NCBI RefSeq assembly: GCF_000280925.3
Contig: NZ_CP012109.1
Coordinates: forward strand, 7,398,501-7,462,500
Reading direction: 5' to 3'
Origin: Myxococcus hansupus
Lineage (GTDB): Bacteria; Myxococcota; Myxococcia; Myxococcales; Myxococcaceae
DNA length: 64,000 bases
Positions 25,657-33,224 of the stretch are shown here, piece after piece. The position numbers and the translations under genes are program-made. The notes beneath the pieces are model-generated. The model saw only the letters and a list, made by a program, of their open reading frames with translations. It had not been told where the DNA came from and did no database searches. Numbering within the stretch: position 1 is the stretch's first letter; each line of letters opens with the position of its first letter.

Positions 25657-28600
25657 GCACGGCGAGCAGAGCTTCATCGGCCGCCTCATCGGGGCCTGCG
25701 CGCGCAACCCGTTCCTCACCCTGCTGCTGGTGGGCGCGCTGGCGGCCTGGGCCATCCACGCCGTTCGCGGCACCAAGCTGGACGCCATCCCCGACCTGTC
25801 CGACACCCAGGTGATTGTCTTCACCGAATGGATGGGACGCGGGCCGGACCTGGTCGAGGACCAGATTACCTACCCCATCTCCTCGTCGCTGCTGTCGGCG
25901 CCGAAGGTGAAGGCCGTGCGTGGCCAGTCCATGTTCGGCATGTCCTTCGTCTACGTCATTTTCGAAGACGGCACGGACATGTACTGGGCGCGCAGCCGCG
26001 TGCTCGAATACATGGAGACGGCGCGAGGCCGCCTGCCCGCGGGCGTGTCACCCACGCTGGGGCCGGACGCCACCGGCGTGGGCTGGGTGTTCGAGTACGC
26101 GCTGGTGGACGAAAGCGGCAAGCACTCGCTCGCGGACCTGCGCAGCCTCCAGGACTGGAACGTGCGTTACGCGCTCTCCAGCGTCCCGGGCGTGGCGGAG
26201 GTCGCCAGCGTGGGCGGCATCGTGAAGCAGTACCAGGTGCAGGTGGACCCCAACCAGCTCCGCGCCTATGGCGTGACGTTGGGCGAGGTGACGCGCGCCG
26301 TCCGTGAATCCAACGAGGACGTGGGCGGCCGGGTGATGGAGATCGCCGGGCACGAGCACGTCATCCGCGGGCGCGGCTACATCCGCTCCACGCAGGACAT
26401 CGAGACCATCCCCCTGAAGGTGAGCGACGACGGCACGCCGGTCCTGGTGCGCAACGTGGCCCGGGTGAGCCTGGGGCCGGACATCCGCCGGGGCGTGGCG
26501 GAGCTGGACGGCAAGGGCGAGGTGGCCGGCGGCATCGTCGTCATGCGCTATGGCGAAAACGCGCTGTCCGTCATCGAGGCGGTGAAGGAGCGCCTGGAGG
26601 AGGTCCGCGCGGGGCTGCCGGAGGGCGTGGAGCTGGTCGTCACCTACGACCGCTCGGGGATCATCGAAGAGTCCATCGACACGCTCAGCCGGGCGCTGGT
26701 GGAGGAGATGCTGGTGGTCAGCCTCATCATCTTCCTCTTCCTGATGCATGCGCGCAGCGCGCTGGTCACCATCCTCACGCTGCCCGTGGCGGTGCTGCTC
26801 GCGTTCATCCCCATGTACTACCAGGGGCTCACCGCCAACATCATGAGCCTGGGCGGCATCATCGTCGCCATTGGCGCCATGGTGGATGCCTCCATCATCA
26901 TCGTGGAGAACATCCACAAGAAGCTGGAGACGTGGGAAGCAGAGGGCCGTCCCGGCGAGCGCCGCGAGGTCATCATCGCCGCGATGCAGGAGGTGGGGCC
27001 CTCCATCTTCGGCACGCTGCTGGTGCTCACCGTCGCCTTCCTGCCCGTCTTCACGCTGGAGGCCACCGAGGGGCGCCTCTTCAAGCCGCTGGCGTACACG
27101 AAGACGTACTCCATGGGCTTCGCCGCGGTGCTCGCGGTGACGCTGACGCCCGCGCTGGCGGTGCTCTTCATCCGCGGACGCATCCGCCGCGAGGATGAGA
27201 ACCCCATCAACCGCTGGCTGGTGGCGCTCTATGTGCCGGTGGTGCGCTTCGTCGTGCGACACGCCAAGGCGGTGGTGGCGATGTCCGTGGTGGCCATGGC
27301 GCTGACGGTGCCGGCCTTCATGCGCCTGGGCCACGAGTTCATGCCGCCGCTCAACGAGGGCGCCATCCTCTACATGCCCACCTCGCCGCCGGGCATGTCC
27401 ATCACCGAGGCCATTCGCATCCTCCAGTCCATGGACGCGCAGTTGAAGCGCATCCCGGAGGTGGTCAGCGTCTTCGGCAAGGCGGGCCGCGCGGAGACGC
27501 CCACGGACCCCGCGCCGCTGTCCATGTTCGAGACCACGGTGGTGCTCAAGCCGAAGTCCGAATGGCGCAAGGGCCTGAGCTGGGAAGCGCTGCTCGCGGA
27601 GATGGACGAGACGCTCCAGTACCCTGGCATGCCCAACATCTTCTGGATGCCCATCCAGACGCGCACGGAGATGCTGGCCACGGGCATCCGCAGCCCGCTG
27701 GGCATCCAGGTGTTTGGCGACAACCTGAACACGCTGGAGCAGACGGCGGTCGCCATCGAGAAGGCCGTGGCGCAGGTGCCCGGCACGCGCAGCGCGTTCG
27801 CGGACCGCTCCACGGGCGGCTTCTACGTGGACATCGCGGTGAAGCGGGAAGAGGCCGCGCGCCTGGGGCTGGGCGTGAAGGACGTCAACGAGGTGGTGAT
27901 GGGCGCCATCGGCGGGGAGAACATCTCCCAGACGGTGGAGGGCCGCGAGCGCTACCCCATCAACGTGCGCTACGCGCGCGAGTACCGCGACAGCCCCGAG
28001 CTGCTCAAGGAGGTGTTGGTGCCCACGCCCACCGGCGCCCAGGTGCCGTTGACCCAGGTGGCGGACGTGCGCTTCGTGCAGGGGCCTCCCATGATTCGCA
28101 GCGAGGGCGGCAAGCTCGTCACCTACGTCTTCGTGGACACCGAGCGGCCCATCGCGGACTACGTGAAGGACGCGAAGGCGGCGGTGGCGCGCGAGGTGAA
28201 GACGCCCACGGGCGTGCGCGTGGAGTGGAGCGGCCAGTTCAAGTACTTCGAGCGCGCCACCGAGAAGCTCCAGGTGGTCATCCCCGTCACCCTGCTGCTC
28301 GTGTGCCTGCTCCTGTACTTCAGCACGAAGTCCGTGGTGGAGACGGGCATCGTCCTGCTGGCGGTGCCATTCAGCCTTATTGGCGCCGTGTGGCTGTTGT
28401 ACCTGCTGGGCTACAACATGAGCATCGCCGTATGGGTGGGGCTCATCGCGCTTGCGGGGCTCGACGCGGAGACGGGCGTGGTGATGCTGCTCTACCTCAC
28501 GCTCGCCCATAAAAAGGCGGACCAGGAGGGCCGGCTGCGCTCCATGGCCGACCTCACGGAGACCATCGTTGATGGCGCGGCGCGTCGAATCCGTCCCAAG

Positions 28601-28843
28601 TTGATGACGGTGCTGACGGACATGATCGGCCTGCTTCCCGTGCTGTGGAGCACCGGCACGGGCGCGGACGTCATGAAACGCATCGCGGCACCGCTCGTGG
28701 GCGGACTTGTGACGTCGTTTTTACTCGAGCTGACTGTGTATCCGGCCATCTTCGCCCTCTGGAAGAAACGCCACCTTCCCCAGGAGCAGCCCGAGGAAGG
28801 CACGGGTGAGCGCTCGCTCCCCGCCAAGCCCCAAACAGCCTGA
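25643..28843 (+). CDS. Heavy-metal efflux RND transporter (CusA/CzcA family)
   Basis: This 1066-residue inner membrane proton antiporter has two repeats of one plus five transmembrane helices and two large periplasmic loops. The transmembrane helix 4 region GAMVDASIIIVENIHKK carries the proton-relay acidic residue typical of the heavy-metal branch. GHEFMPPLNEGAILYMPTS and PNIFWMPIQTRTEMLATGI are hallmark periplasmic segments of CusA/CzcA. With the CusC- and CusB-like proteins it forms a tripartite pump. The metal is inferred as copper/silver from the adaptor domains and from the copper genes further along; Co/Zn/Cd cannot be excluded by sequence alone. Confidence 0.93.
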   Translation: MQPTEHGEQSFIGRLIGACARNPFLTLLLVGALAAWAIHAVRGTKLDAIPDLSDTQVIVFTEWMGRGPDLVEDQITYPISSSLLSAPKVKAVRGQSMFGMSFVYVIFEDGTDMYWARSRVLEYMETARGRLPAGVSPTLGPDATGVGWVFEYALVDESGKHSLADLRSLQDWNVRYALSSVPGVAEVASVGGIVKQYQVQVDPNQLRAYGVTLGEVTRAVRESNEDVGGRVMEIAGHEHVIRGRGYIRSTQDIETIPLKVSDDGTPVLVRNVARVSLGPDIRRGVAELDGKGEVAGGIVVMRYGENALSVIEAVKERLEEVRAGLPEGVELVVTYDRSGIIEESIDTLSRALVEEMLVVSLIIFLFLMHARSALVTILTLPVAVLLAFIPMYYQGLTANIMSLGGIIVAIGAMVDASIIIVENIHKKLETWEAEGRPGERREVIIAAMQEVGPSIFGTLLVLTVAFLPVFTLEATEGRLFKPLAYTKTYSMGFAAVLAVTLTPALAVLFIRGRIRREDENPINRWLVALYVPVVRFVVRHAKAVVAMSVVAMALTVPAFMRLGHEFMPPLNEGAILYMPTSPPGMSITEAIRILQSMDAQLKRIPEVVSVFGKAGRAETPTDPAPLSMFETTVVLKPKSEWRKGLSWEALLAEMDETLQYPGMPNIFWMPIQTRTEMLATGIRSPLGIQVFGDNLNTLEQTAVAIEKAVAQVPGTRSAFADRSTGGFYVDIAVKREEAARLGLGVKDVNEVVMGAIGGENISQTVEGRERYPINVRYAREYRDSPELLKEVLVPTPTGAQVPLTQVADVRFVQGPPMIRSEGGKLVTYVFVDTERPIADYVKDAKAAVAREVKTPTGVRVEWSGQFKYFERATEKLQVVIPVTLLLVCLLLYFSTKSVVETGIVLLAVPFSLIGAVWLLYLLGYNMSIAVWVGLIALAGLDAETGVVMLLYLTLAHKKADQEGRLRSMADLTETIVDGAARRIRPKLMTVLTDMIGLLPVLWSTGTGADVMKRIAAPLVGGLVTSFLLELTVYPAIFALWKKRHLPQEQPEEGTGERSLPAKPQTA

Positions 28844-28883
28844 AGCAGTGCAATCTGATTGAATTAAGACAGCCAGGTTGTGA

Positions 28884-28907
28884 CCCGGGAGTTACGCAAC
28901 TCCCGGG
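28884..28907 (+). terminator. Perfect 10-base-pair hairpin after the RND operon
   Basis: CCCGGGAGTT and AACTCCCGGG form a perfect 10-base-pair stem with a 4-base loop, 40 bases after the pump stop. The following bases (GGATTGG) have no T-run, so it is a terminator-like or mRNA 3'-end stabilising hairpin. Confidence 0.55.
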
Positions 28908-28964
28908 GATTGGTCGTCGATAATTCGGGCAGGTTCACTTCACTCCCATCCCCCCGGAGTCCTC

Positions 28965-29807
28965 ATGCGACTGCCCTCGCTTTCGTCCGTGTTCCGCGCC
29001 CCCTCGGCGCAGACTTCCCGCACCGCCGCCGCCTCCTCCTCGGTCTCCGCGCCGCCGGCAGGCATTCGCAAGGGAGACACGGGTCCGAAGGTGAAGCAGC
29101 TCCAGGACGCGCTCGTGAAGGTGGGCTACATGACGCGGGCGCAGGTGAACACGGGCCCGGGCACCTTCGGTCCGCAGACGGAAGCGGCGGTGAAGAAGTT
29201 CCAGGCCGACAACAAGCTGCCCACCACGGGCTTCTACGGCGACCTCACGCACGCGGCGCTGAAGAAGGCGCTGGGCTCCACCGGCCCCACGCCCACCACG
29301 CCGACGACGCCGGGCGGCAAGTTCACCAAGCCCACGGTCATCAGCGCGCCCTCGCCGAACCAGAACTCGCGCGGCGGCACGAAGATCGACACCATCGTCA
29401 TGCACCACACCGCGTCCAACAACGGCGCGGGCGACCTGTCGTGGATGCGCAACCCGCAGAGCAAGGTGTCCGCGCACTACATGGTGGACCGCGACGGAAA
29501 GATTTATCAGCTCGTCGGTGACGACAAGCGCGCCTGGCACGCGGGCAAGGGCGAGCTGCACGGCGTGCCCTCGGACATCAACAGCCGCTCCATCGGCATT
29601 GAAATCGTCAACGACGGCAGCGGCAAGACGCCCTTCACCGAGGCCCAGTACAAGGCCCTCACCCAGCTCACCGGGTTCCTGAAGCAGGAGCACAACATCC
29701 CCACGAAGAACATCGTGGGCCACGCCGACGTCGCGGTGCCCAAGGGCCGCAAGACGGACCCCGCACCGAACTTCGACTGGAACCGGCTGATGCGCGGCAT
29801 CTCCTGA
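28965..29807 (+). CDS. N-acetylmuramoyl-L-alanine amidase (Amidase_2) with PG-binding domain
   Basis: This 280-residue protein has a PG_binding_1 domain (about 35-103: GDTGPKVKQLQDAL, TFGPQTEAAVKKFQ), a Thr/Pro linker and an Amidase_2 catalytic domain (about 138-275). Likely zinc ligands are H147 in VMHHTAS, H253 in VGHADVAV and D265 in KTDPAPNFDW, where many relatives have Cys or His. It cleaves the bond between N-acetylmuramic acid and the stem peptide of peptidoglycan. No convincing Sec signal peptide is visible; the first 33 residues are Ser/Ala-rich rather than hydrophobic. The route out of the cytoplasm is unclear. The next gene is a PAAR-like DUF4150 protein. Confidence 0.88.
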   Translation: MRLPSLSSVFRAPSAQTSRTAAASSSVSAPPAGIRKGDTGPKVKQLQDALVKVGYMTRAQVNTGPGTFGPQTEAAVKKFQADNKLPTTGFYGDLTHAALKKALGSTGPTPTTPTTPGGKFTKPTVISAPSPNQNSRGGTKIDTIVMHHTASNNGAGDLSWMRNPQSKVSAHYMVDRDGKIYQLVGDDKRAWHAGKGELHGVPSDINSRSIGIEIVNDGSGKTPFTEAQYKALTQLTGFLKQEHNIPTKNIVGHADVAVPKGRKTDPAPNFDWNRLMRGIS

Positions 29808-29857
29808 GATAGGGCAGCCCCGCCTCTCAACGCCAAACGTCCGTTCCTCAACCGCTT

Positions 29858-29891
29858 GCGCCCCGGGCCGCCAGGATGCGGCACGGGGCGC
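29858..29891 (+). terminator. GC-rich hairpin between amidase and PAAR-like gene
   Basis: GCGCCCCG and CGGGGCGC (8 base pairs), with an inner CCGC/GCGG stem, form a stable hairpin followed by TATGCTTTG. It lies 50 bases after the amidase stop and 12 bases before the PAAR-like start. It may end the amidase message or shape the leader of the next one. Confidence 0.5.
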
Positions 29892-29903
29892 TATGCTTTG
29901 GGC

Positions 29904-30371
29904 ATGGGGAAGAACTTCGTTGGCGTCAACAAGCTCTCCATCGTCAATGCGGACTCTGGGGGCGTGACGGTCGCGTTCCCGGACGTCTGCAAGACGCCGA
30001 GCCCGGCGGGCCCCGTTCCCATTCCATACCCGAACATCGCCCGCTCGGCGGACACCGCGAAGGGGTCGAAGCAGGTCTCCGTGGAGGGAAAGCCCCTCTG
30101 CCTCAAGGACTCGAACTTCTCCACCAGCACGGGGGACGAAGCCGGTACCGCGGGCGGCGTGGCTTCAGGGAAGACGAAGGGCCAGGCCGAGTTCGTCAAC
30201 TACTCGTTCGACGTCTGCATCGAGGGAAAGAACGTGCCGCGAGCGTTCGACCTCATGCTCCACAACGACAAGAACACGCCGCCGTTTCCGCTCATGCAGC
30301 CGCCCGTCGTCGCTCCGCACGAGGACGATGAGGCGCTCCCATGTCCCTGCTGTGGAGAGCCACAGACCTGA
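29904..30371 (+). CDS. DUF4150 / PAAR-like domain protein
   Basis: This 155-residue protein has the family motif FPDVCKTPSPAGPVPIPYPN and continues with KQVSVEGKPLCLKDS, matching DUF4150, a PAAR-like spike-tip family of type VI and related contractile secretion systems. Such proteins cap the VgrG spike and recruit effectors. The C-terminus ends CPCCGE, a possible metal site. No toxin domain is fused to it. I chose the ATG at 29904, where the conserved region begins; it has no clear ribosome site. It is followed after 18 bases by a DUF6484 gene, a frequent partner, and faces a nuclease/immunity operon. Confidence 0.88.
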   Translation: MGKNFVGVNKLSIVNADSGGVTVAFPDVCKTPSPAGPVPIPYPNIARSADTAKGSKQVSVEGKPLCLKDSNFSTSTGDEAGTAGGVASGKTKGQAEFVNYSFDVCIEGKNVPRAFDLMLHNDKNTPPFPLMQPPVVAPHEDDEALPCPCCGEPQT

Positions 30372-30389
30372 CCGGGGAGCGTTCAGCGC

Positions 30390-30908
30390 ATGGCCCAGGA
30401 CGCGCCCGCCAAGGCAACCACCACGGTCTTCTCGGATGACGAGCCGCCCATCCACGGGATGCGCGTTGGCTGGGTCGCGGGTGTGGACGCGGACGGCTCG
30501 GTCCGAATCGATTTCCCCGCCAACAAACACGGGCCGCTGCTCGCGCGCACCACCGTCCCGCTCGAGCCCGAGCAATGGCAACAGGCCGCGCGTGAACGAA
30601 GGGAGGTAACGCTCTTTTTCGATGACGGCAGGCCCTCCCGCCCTGTCCTCACGGGCCTGCTCCAGCCAATGCCTCCCACGCCCCTGCTCGACGCGATGCT
30701 GGCGCAGCGGCTCCCCATGGCCTCCCGGGAGGCCCAGGTGGACGGCCGGCGGGTCCTGCTGGAAGGACGTGACGAGGTGGTGCTGCGGTGTGGCAAAGCC
30801 ACCCTCATCCTCCGCGCGGATGGACGCGTCATCCTTCGTGGCGTGGAGGTTCTCACCGAGGCGGAGGGCGTCCACCGCATCCGCGGCGGGAAGGTGAAGA
30901 TCAACTGA
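30390..30908 (+). CDS. DUF6484 domain protein (T6SS accessory-like)
   Basis: This is a 172-residue soluble protein. The N-terminal part (GMRVGWVAGVDADGSVRIDFP) is a small beta-domain resembling gp5/VgrG OB-like segments, and the C-terminus (VLRCGKATLILRADGRVILRG) shows short beta-repeats like the needle of spike proteins. The overall layout fits DUF6484 proteins found beside DUF4150 PAAR-like genes. It probably helps load or adapt an effector onto the spike. GGGGAG sits 9 bases before the ATG. It ends 9 bases from the convergent Imm49-like gene. Confidence 0.75.
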   Translation: MAQDAPAKATTTVFSDDEPPIHGMRVGWVAGVDADGSVRIDFPANKHGPLLARTTVPLEPEQWQQAARERREVTLFFDDGRPSRPVLTGLLQPMPPTPLLDAMLAQRLPMASREAQVDGRRVLLEGRDEVVLRCGKATLILRADGRVILRGVEVLTEAEGVHRIRGGKVKIN

Positions 30909-30917
30909 GGCTAGACG

Positions 30918-31682
30918 CTAGAACTCCAGCGCCTCTGGCAATGGCGCAGACGGGGCTCGGAAAGCCTCCGCGGGCATGAAGGGCAGACGCGGACGCGCGG
31001 GGATTCCCCACAGCTCCGCCAACCGGACCAGCGCGAGTCCCTCCACGAAAATGGAGGCCTCCGTCTGCGCGAAATACGCATCGAGCGCGTCCTGGCGCCG
31101 GTCGGCTTCGATGCCCTCCTCCCACTCCCGGGTGAGCGCCGACAAGGCCGCCCAGAAGGCGTCCGCATCCTCGCGCATGAGCGCGGACAGGACATCGAAG
31201 CGAGTGGAGGGCTCCTCCAGGCAACGCTCGAAGGCCGCCAGCCGGACCGCATCCTGCCGCCGCTCCAACAGCGGACCGGAGAGCAGGTCGAAGTAGCGGA
31301 AGTCTTCTTCGGGCTCCATCTTCGGGGCCCAGGGCGTGTCCAGCTTCGCGCCCATGTCTCTCGCCAAAGTCAGTTGGTTGAGCGCGAGTGCATCCAGCAG
31401 CGGCGACGCCCGGGACTTGCAGAGGTAGTACGTGTCCAGTCCGGGCTGAGTGGCGCGCTGGTCCAGCAGCCACGTGTAGAGGAGCGCGCTTTGATGGAGC
31501 GCGTGCTGGAAACCATCCGCGTCCAGGTCGATGAGCAGCAGGCCACAGCCGAGCTGACGGGACCGGGCGCAGACATCCAAGACAGTGGCCGCGTCTGGCC
31601 CTTCCTCGCGCAACCGCGACAGGCCGTCTTGGATTTCCTCCTCGAGGTTCCCCAGCGTGATGTCCAGTTCGAGCGTTCCCAT
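30918..31682 (-). CDS. Imm49-family immunity protein
   Basis: This is a 254-residue all-alpha cytoplasmic protein. Segments such as SALLYTWLLDQRATQPGLD, EDFRYFDLLSGPLLERR and a C-terminal IFVEGLALVRLAELWGI match the Imm49 family of polymorphic-toxin immunity proteins. The ribosome site AGGAG is 6 bases before the ATG and overlaps the stop region of the upstream DUF1629-like gene (8-base gap). It is last in the operon TIGR02270-KS, AHH nuclease, DUF1629, Imm49. The target toxin is either the AHH nuclease or an effector not encoded here. Confidence 0.75.
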   Translation of the reverse strand: MGTLELDITLGNLEEEIQDGLSRLREEGPDAATVLDVCARSRQLGCGLLLIDLDADGFQHALHQSALLYTWLLDQRATQPGLDTYYLCKSRASPLLDALALNQLTLARDMGAKLDTPWAPKMEPEEDFRYFDLLSGPLLERRQDAVRLAAFERCLEEPSTRFDVLSALMREDADAFWAALSALTREWEEGIEADRRQDALDAYFAQTEASIFVEGLALVRLAELWGIPARPRLPFMPAEAFRAPSAPLPEALEF

Positions 31683-31690
31683 GTTGGCTC

Positions 31691-32281
31691 CTAGAACAAA
31701 GGCTCGCCCATGGCGGCGACGCTGATACCCGTGCAGTCGGCGGCCCTGAGCTTCTCCAACAAGTCGGAGCGAATGAGGATGCGATTCTTCAACTCCCCCA
31801 GACGGAAGAACATGGCGTCTTTCGGAACCTTGTCCTCCAGCACATGCAGCTTGCTGAGACTGGTGCTCACCACCTTCCGCTTGTTCGGGTAGAGGCCGTA
31901 CTCGGAGCGGTCCCAGTCGAAGCAGTCGAAGCTCTGAAGGGCGTTTGCGATGAAGTAAGGCTCCGGGACCTTCTTACGCTTGCGGTCCTTGAGGGTGAAG
32001 GGCAGGTACTCCACCTGCTCGGGACCAAGCCCCGCCTGCTCCATGATGCCCTTTGCCTTCTCGGAGACCAGCACCGCCTTGTGAATGTTGTCGACGAAGT
32101 CGGTGATCATGTCGCCACGCTTGTTCGACAGTGAGAGGGAGATCTTGGGAGGGTACTTGTCTCCCAACATCATGCATTCACTCAGCATCCAATAGTCTTC
32201 GAAGGCATCATCAAGGTTCTCAACCGTGCCAACACGACGGTCGTCGCTGACAACAAAGATGAAGTACTCATGACGTGCCAT
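31691..32281 (-). CDS. DUF1629/Imm11-type immunity protein
   Basis: This is a 196-residue soluble protein beginning MARHEYFIFVVSD. A central KRKKVPEPYFIANALQSFDCFDWDRSEYGLYP and a closing LIRSDLLEKLRAADCTGISV match the DUF1629 (Imm11) pattern of immunity proteins common in myxobacteria. It is placed 17 bases after the AHH nuclease gene, the classic toxin-then-immunity order, so it is the most likely antidote for that nuclease. Base composition over this gene and the nuclease is visibly less GC-rich than the flanks, consistent with horizontal acquisition. Confidence 0.75.
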   Translation of the reverse strand: MARHEYFIFVVSDDRRVGTVENLDDAFEDYWMLSECMMLGDKYPPKISLSLSNKRGDMITDFVDNIHKAVLVSEKAKGIMEQAGLGPEQVEYLPFTLKDRKRKKVPEPYFIANALQSFDCFDWDRSEYGLYPNKRKVVSTSLSKLHVLEDKVPKDAMFFRLGELKNRILIRSDLLEKLRAADCTGISVAAMGEPLF

Positions 32282-32298
32282 GTCCTGACCTTATCCCC

Positions 32299-33204
32299 TC
32301 ATCCAGTGATTACCCGGCCGATCTGTCTGCCCGGCCGCATGGCCTTGATTTGCCTGAGAATTTGATTGGAAATGAAATCAAGGTCCACCACCACTTCGTC
32401 CACGTCCTCACAGGCCTGAGTCGTGATGGCTTTATCGAGCTTCAGCTTCACGTCCTTCAACATGTCCTTCATCGAACTGGAATAGGCCACGTGTTCCTTC
32501 ATGTCCCAGGGACAGTGTGCTGGCAGCTCGACAATCTTCGAAACGGAGATCTCCTGTGGCAACAGGACCATGTTGTCCTGTCCGTTGATATTCCACTTTG
32601 AGCTACACAGGATGTCGACGCGGCGCTTCGTCTTGTCGTCGTTGCCGCAGACGTATTCCTGAAGGGCGCCCTGGGGAATCAGGTGGTGGTAGTTGTGGTG
32701 GTAGGGGTACCAGGCGCCGTATCCGCCAGCGGCCCCGTTCTTCACCGCGAAGGTCGGCTGCTGCCTCTGCATGTGCTTTCTGGGAACATGCTCCACCGGG
32801 AGTATGTAGCCGTAGTGCCAGCCCTCTTTGTTGAGGCTCAGCCATTTGATGGACCCACCAAAGCGGCCCTCGAAGCGTTTACGGAAGGCCTCCCGCCATT
32901 CACTCGGCTTCTGGATACTTCGCGCCTTGGCCCCCACTTCCTTCGAAATCATGGAGGTGAGGATGAGGTCCCCGCGACGGCGCCTGTCACCCGAGACATC
33001 CAGGACGTAGCCCAATGCCAGGGCATTCTGGCGGTGGTCCTTGTTGTACATGTCCTGACGCAAGGCACTGACCTGGTAGCCATTCATCGCGTAGTGGCAG
33101 GCCGACGTCCCGTACCCAGGTGCATGGCGCCAGATACACCCGGTCGTATCGTCCTGGTGGTAGTCCACCTTGAAGTCCCAAGAGACGTGCTTCTTCCTTC
33201 CCAT
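32299..33204 (-). CDS. AHH-domain nuclease (predicted toxin)
   Basis: This is a 301-residue protein. The C-terminal half carries an HNH/ENDO VII-type AHH nuclease signature: NYHHLIPQGALQEYV (171-185), WNINGQDNMVLLP (204-216) and a downstream KEHVAYSSSMKDML with H238. AHH domains are DNA/RNA-cleaving toxin tips in polymorphic toxins. The first 155 residues, rich in aromatics and charges, match nothing I recognise and may be a delivery or chaperone-binding part. No signal peptide is seen. I chose the ATG at 33204 (GGGAGG upstream). The TIGR02270-ketosynthase gene is upstream and immunity genes are downstream. Confidence 0.8.
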   Translation of the reverse strand: MGRKKHVSWDFKVDYHQDDTTGCIWRHAPGYGTSACHYAMNGYQVSALRQDMYNKDHRQNALALGYVLDVSGDRRRRGDLILTSMISKEVGAKARSIQKPSEWREAFRKRFEGRFGGSIKWLSLNKEGWHYGYILPVEHVPRKHMQRQQPTFAVKNGAAGGYGAWYPYHHNYHHLIPQGALQEYVCGNDDKTKRRVDILCSSKWNINGQDNMVLLPQEISVSKIVELPAHCPWDMKEHVAYSSSMKDMLKDVKLKLDKAITTQACEDVDEVVVDLDFISNQILRQIKAMRPGRQIGRVITG

Positions 33205-33224
33205 GATGAGACCTCCCGTGGGCC

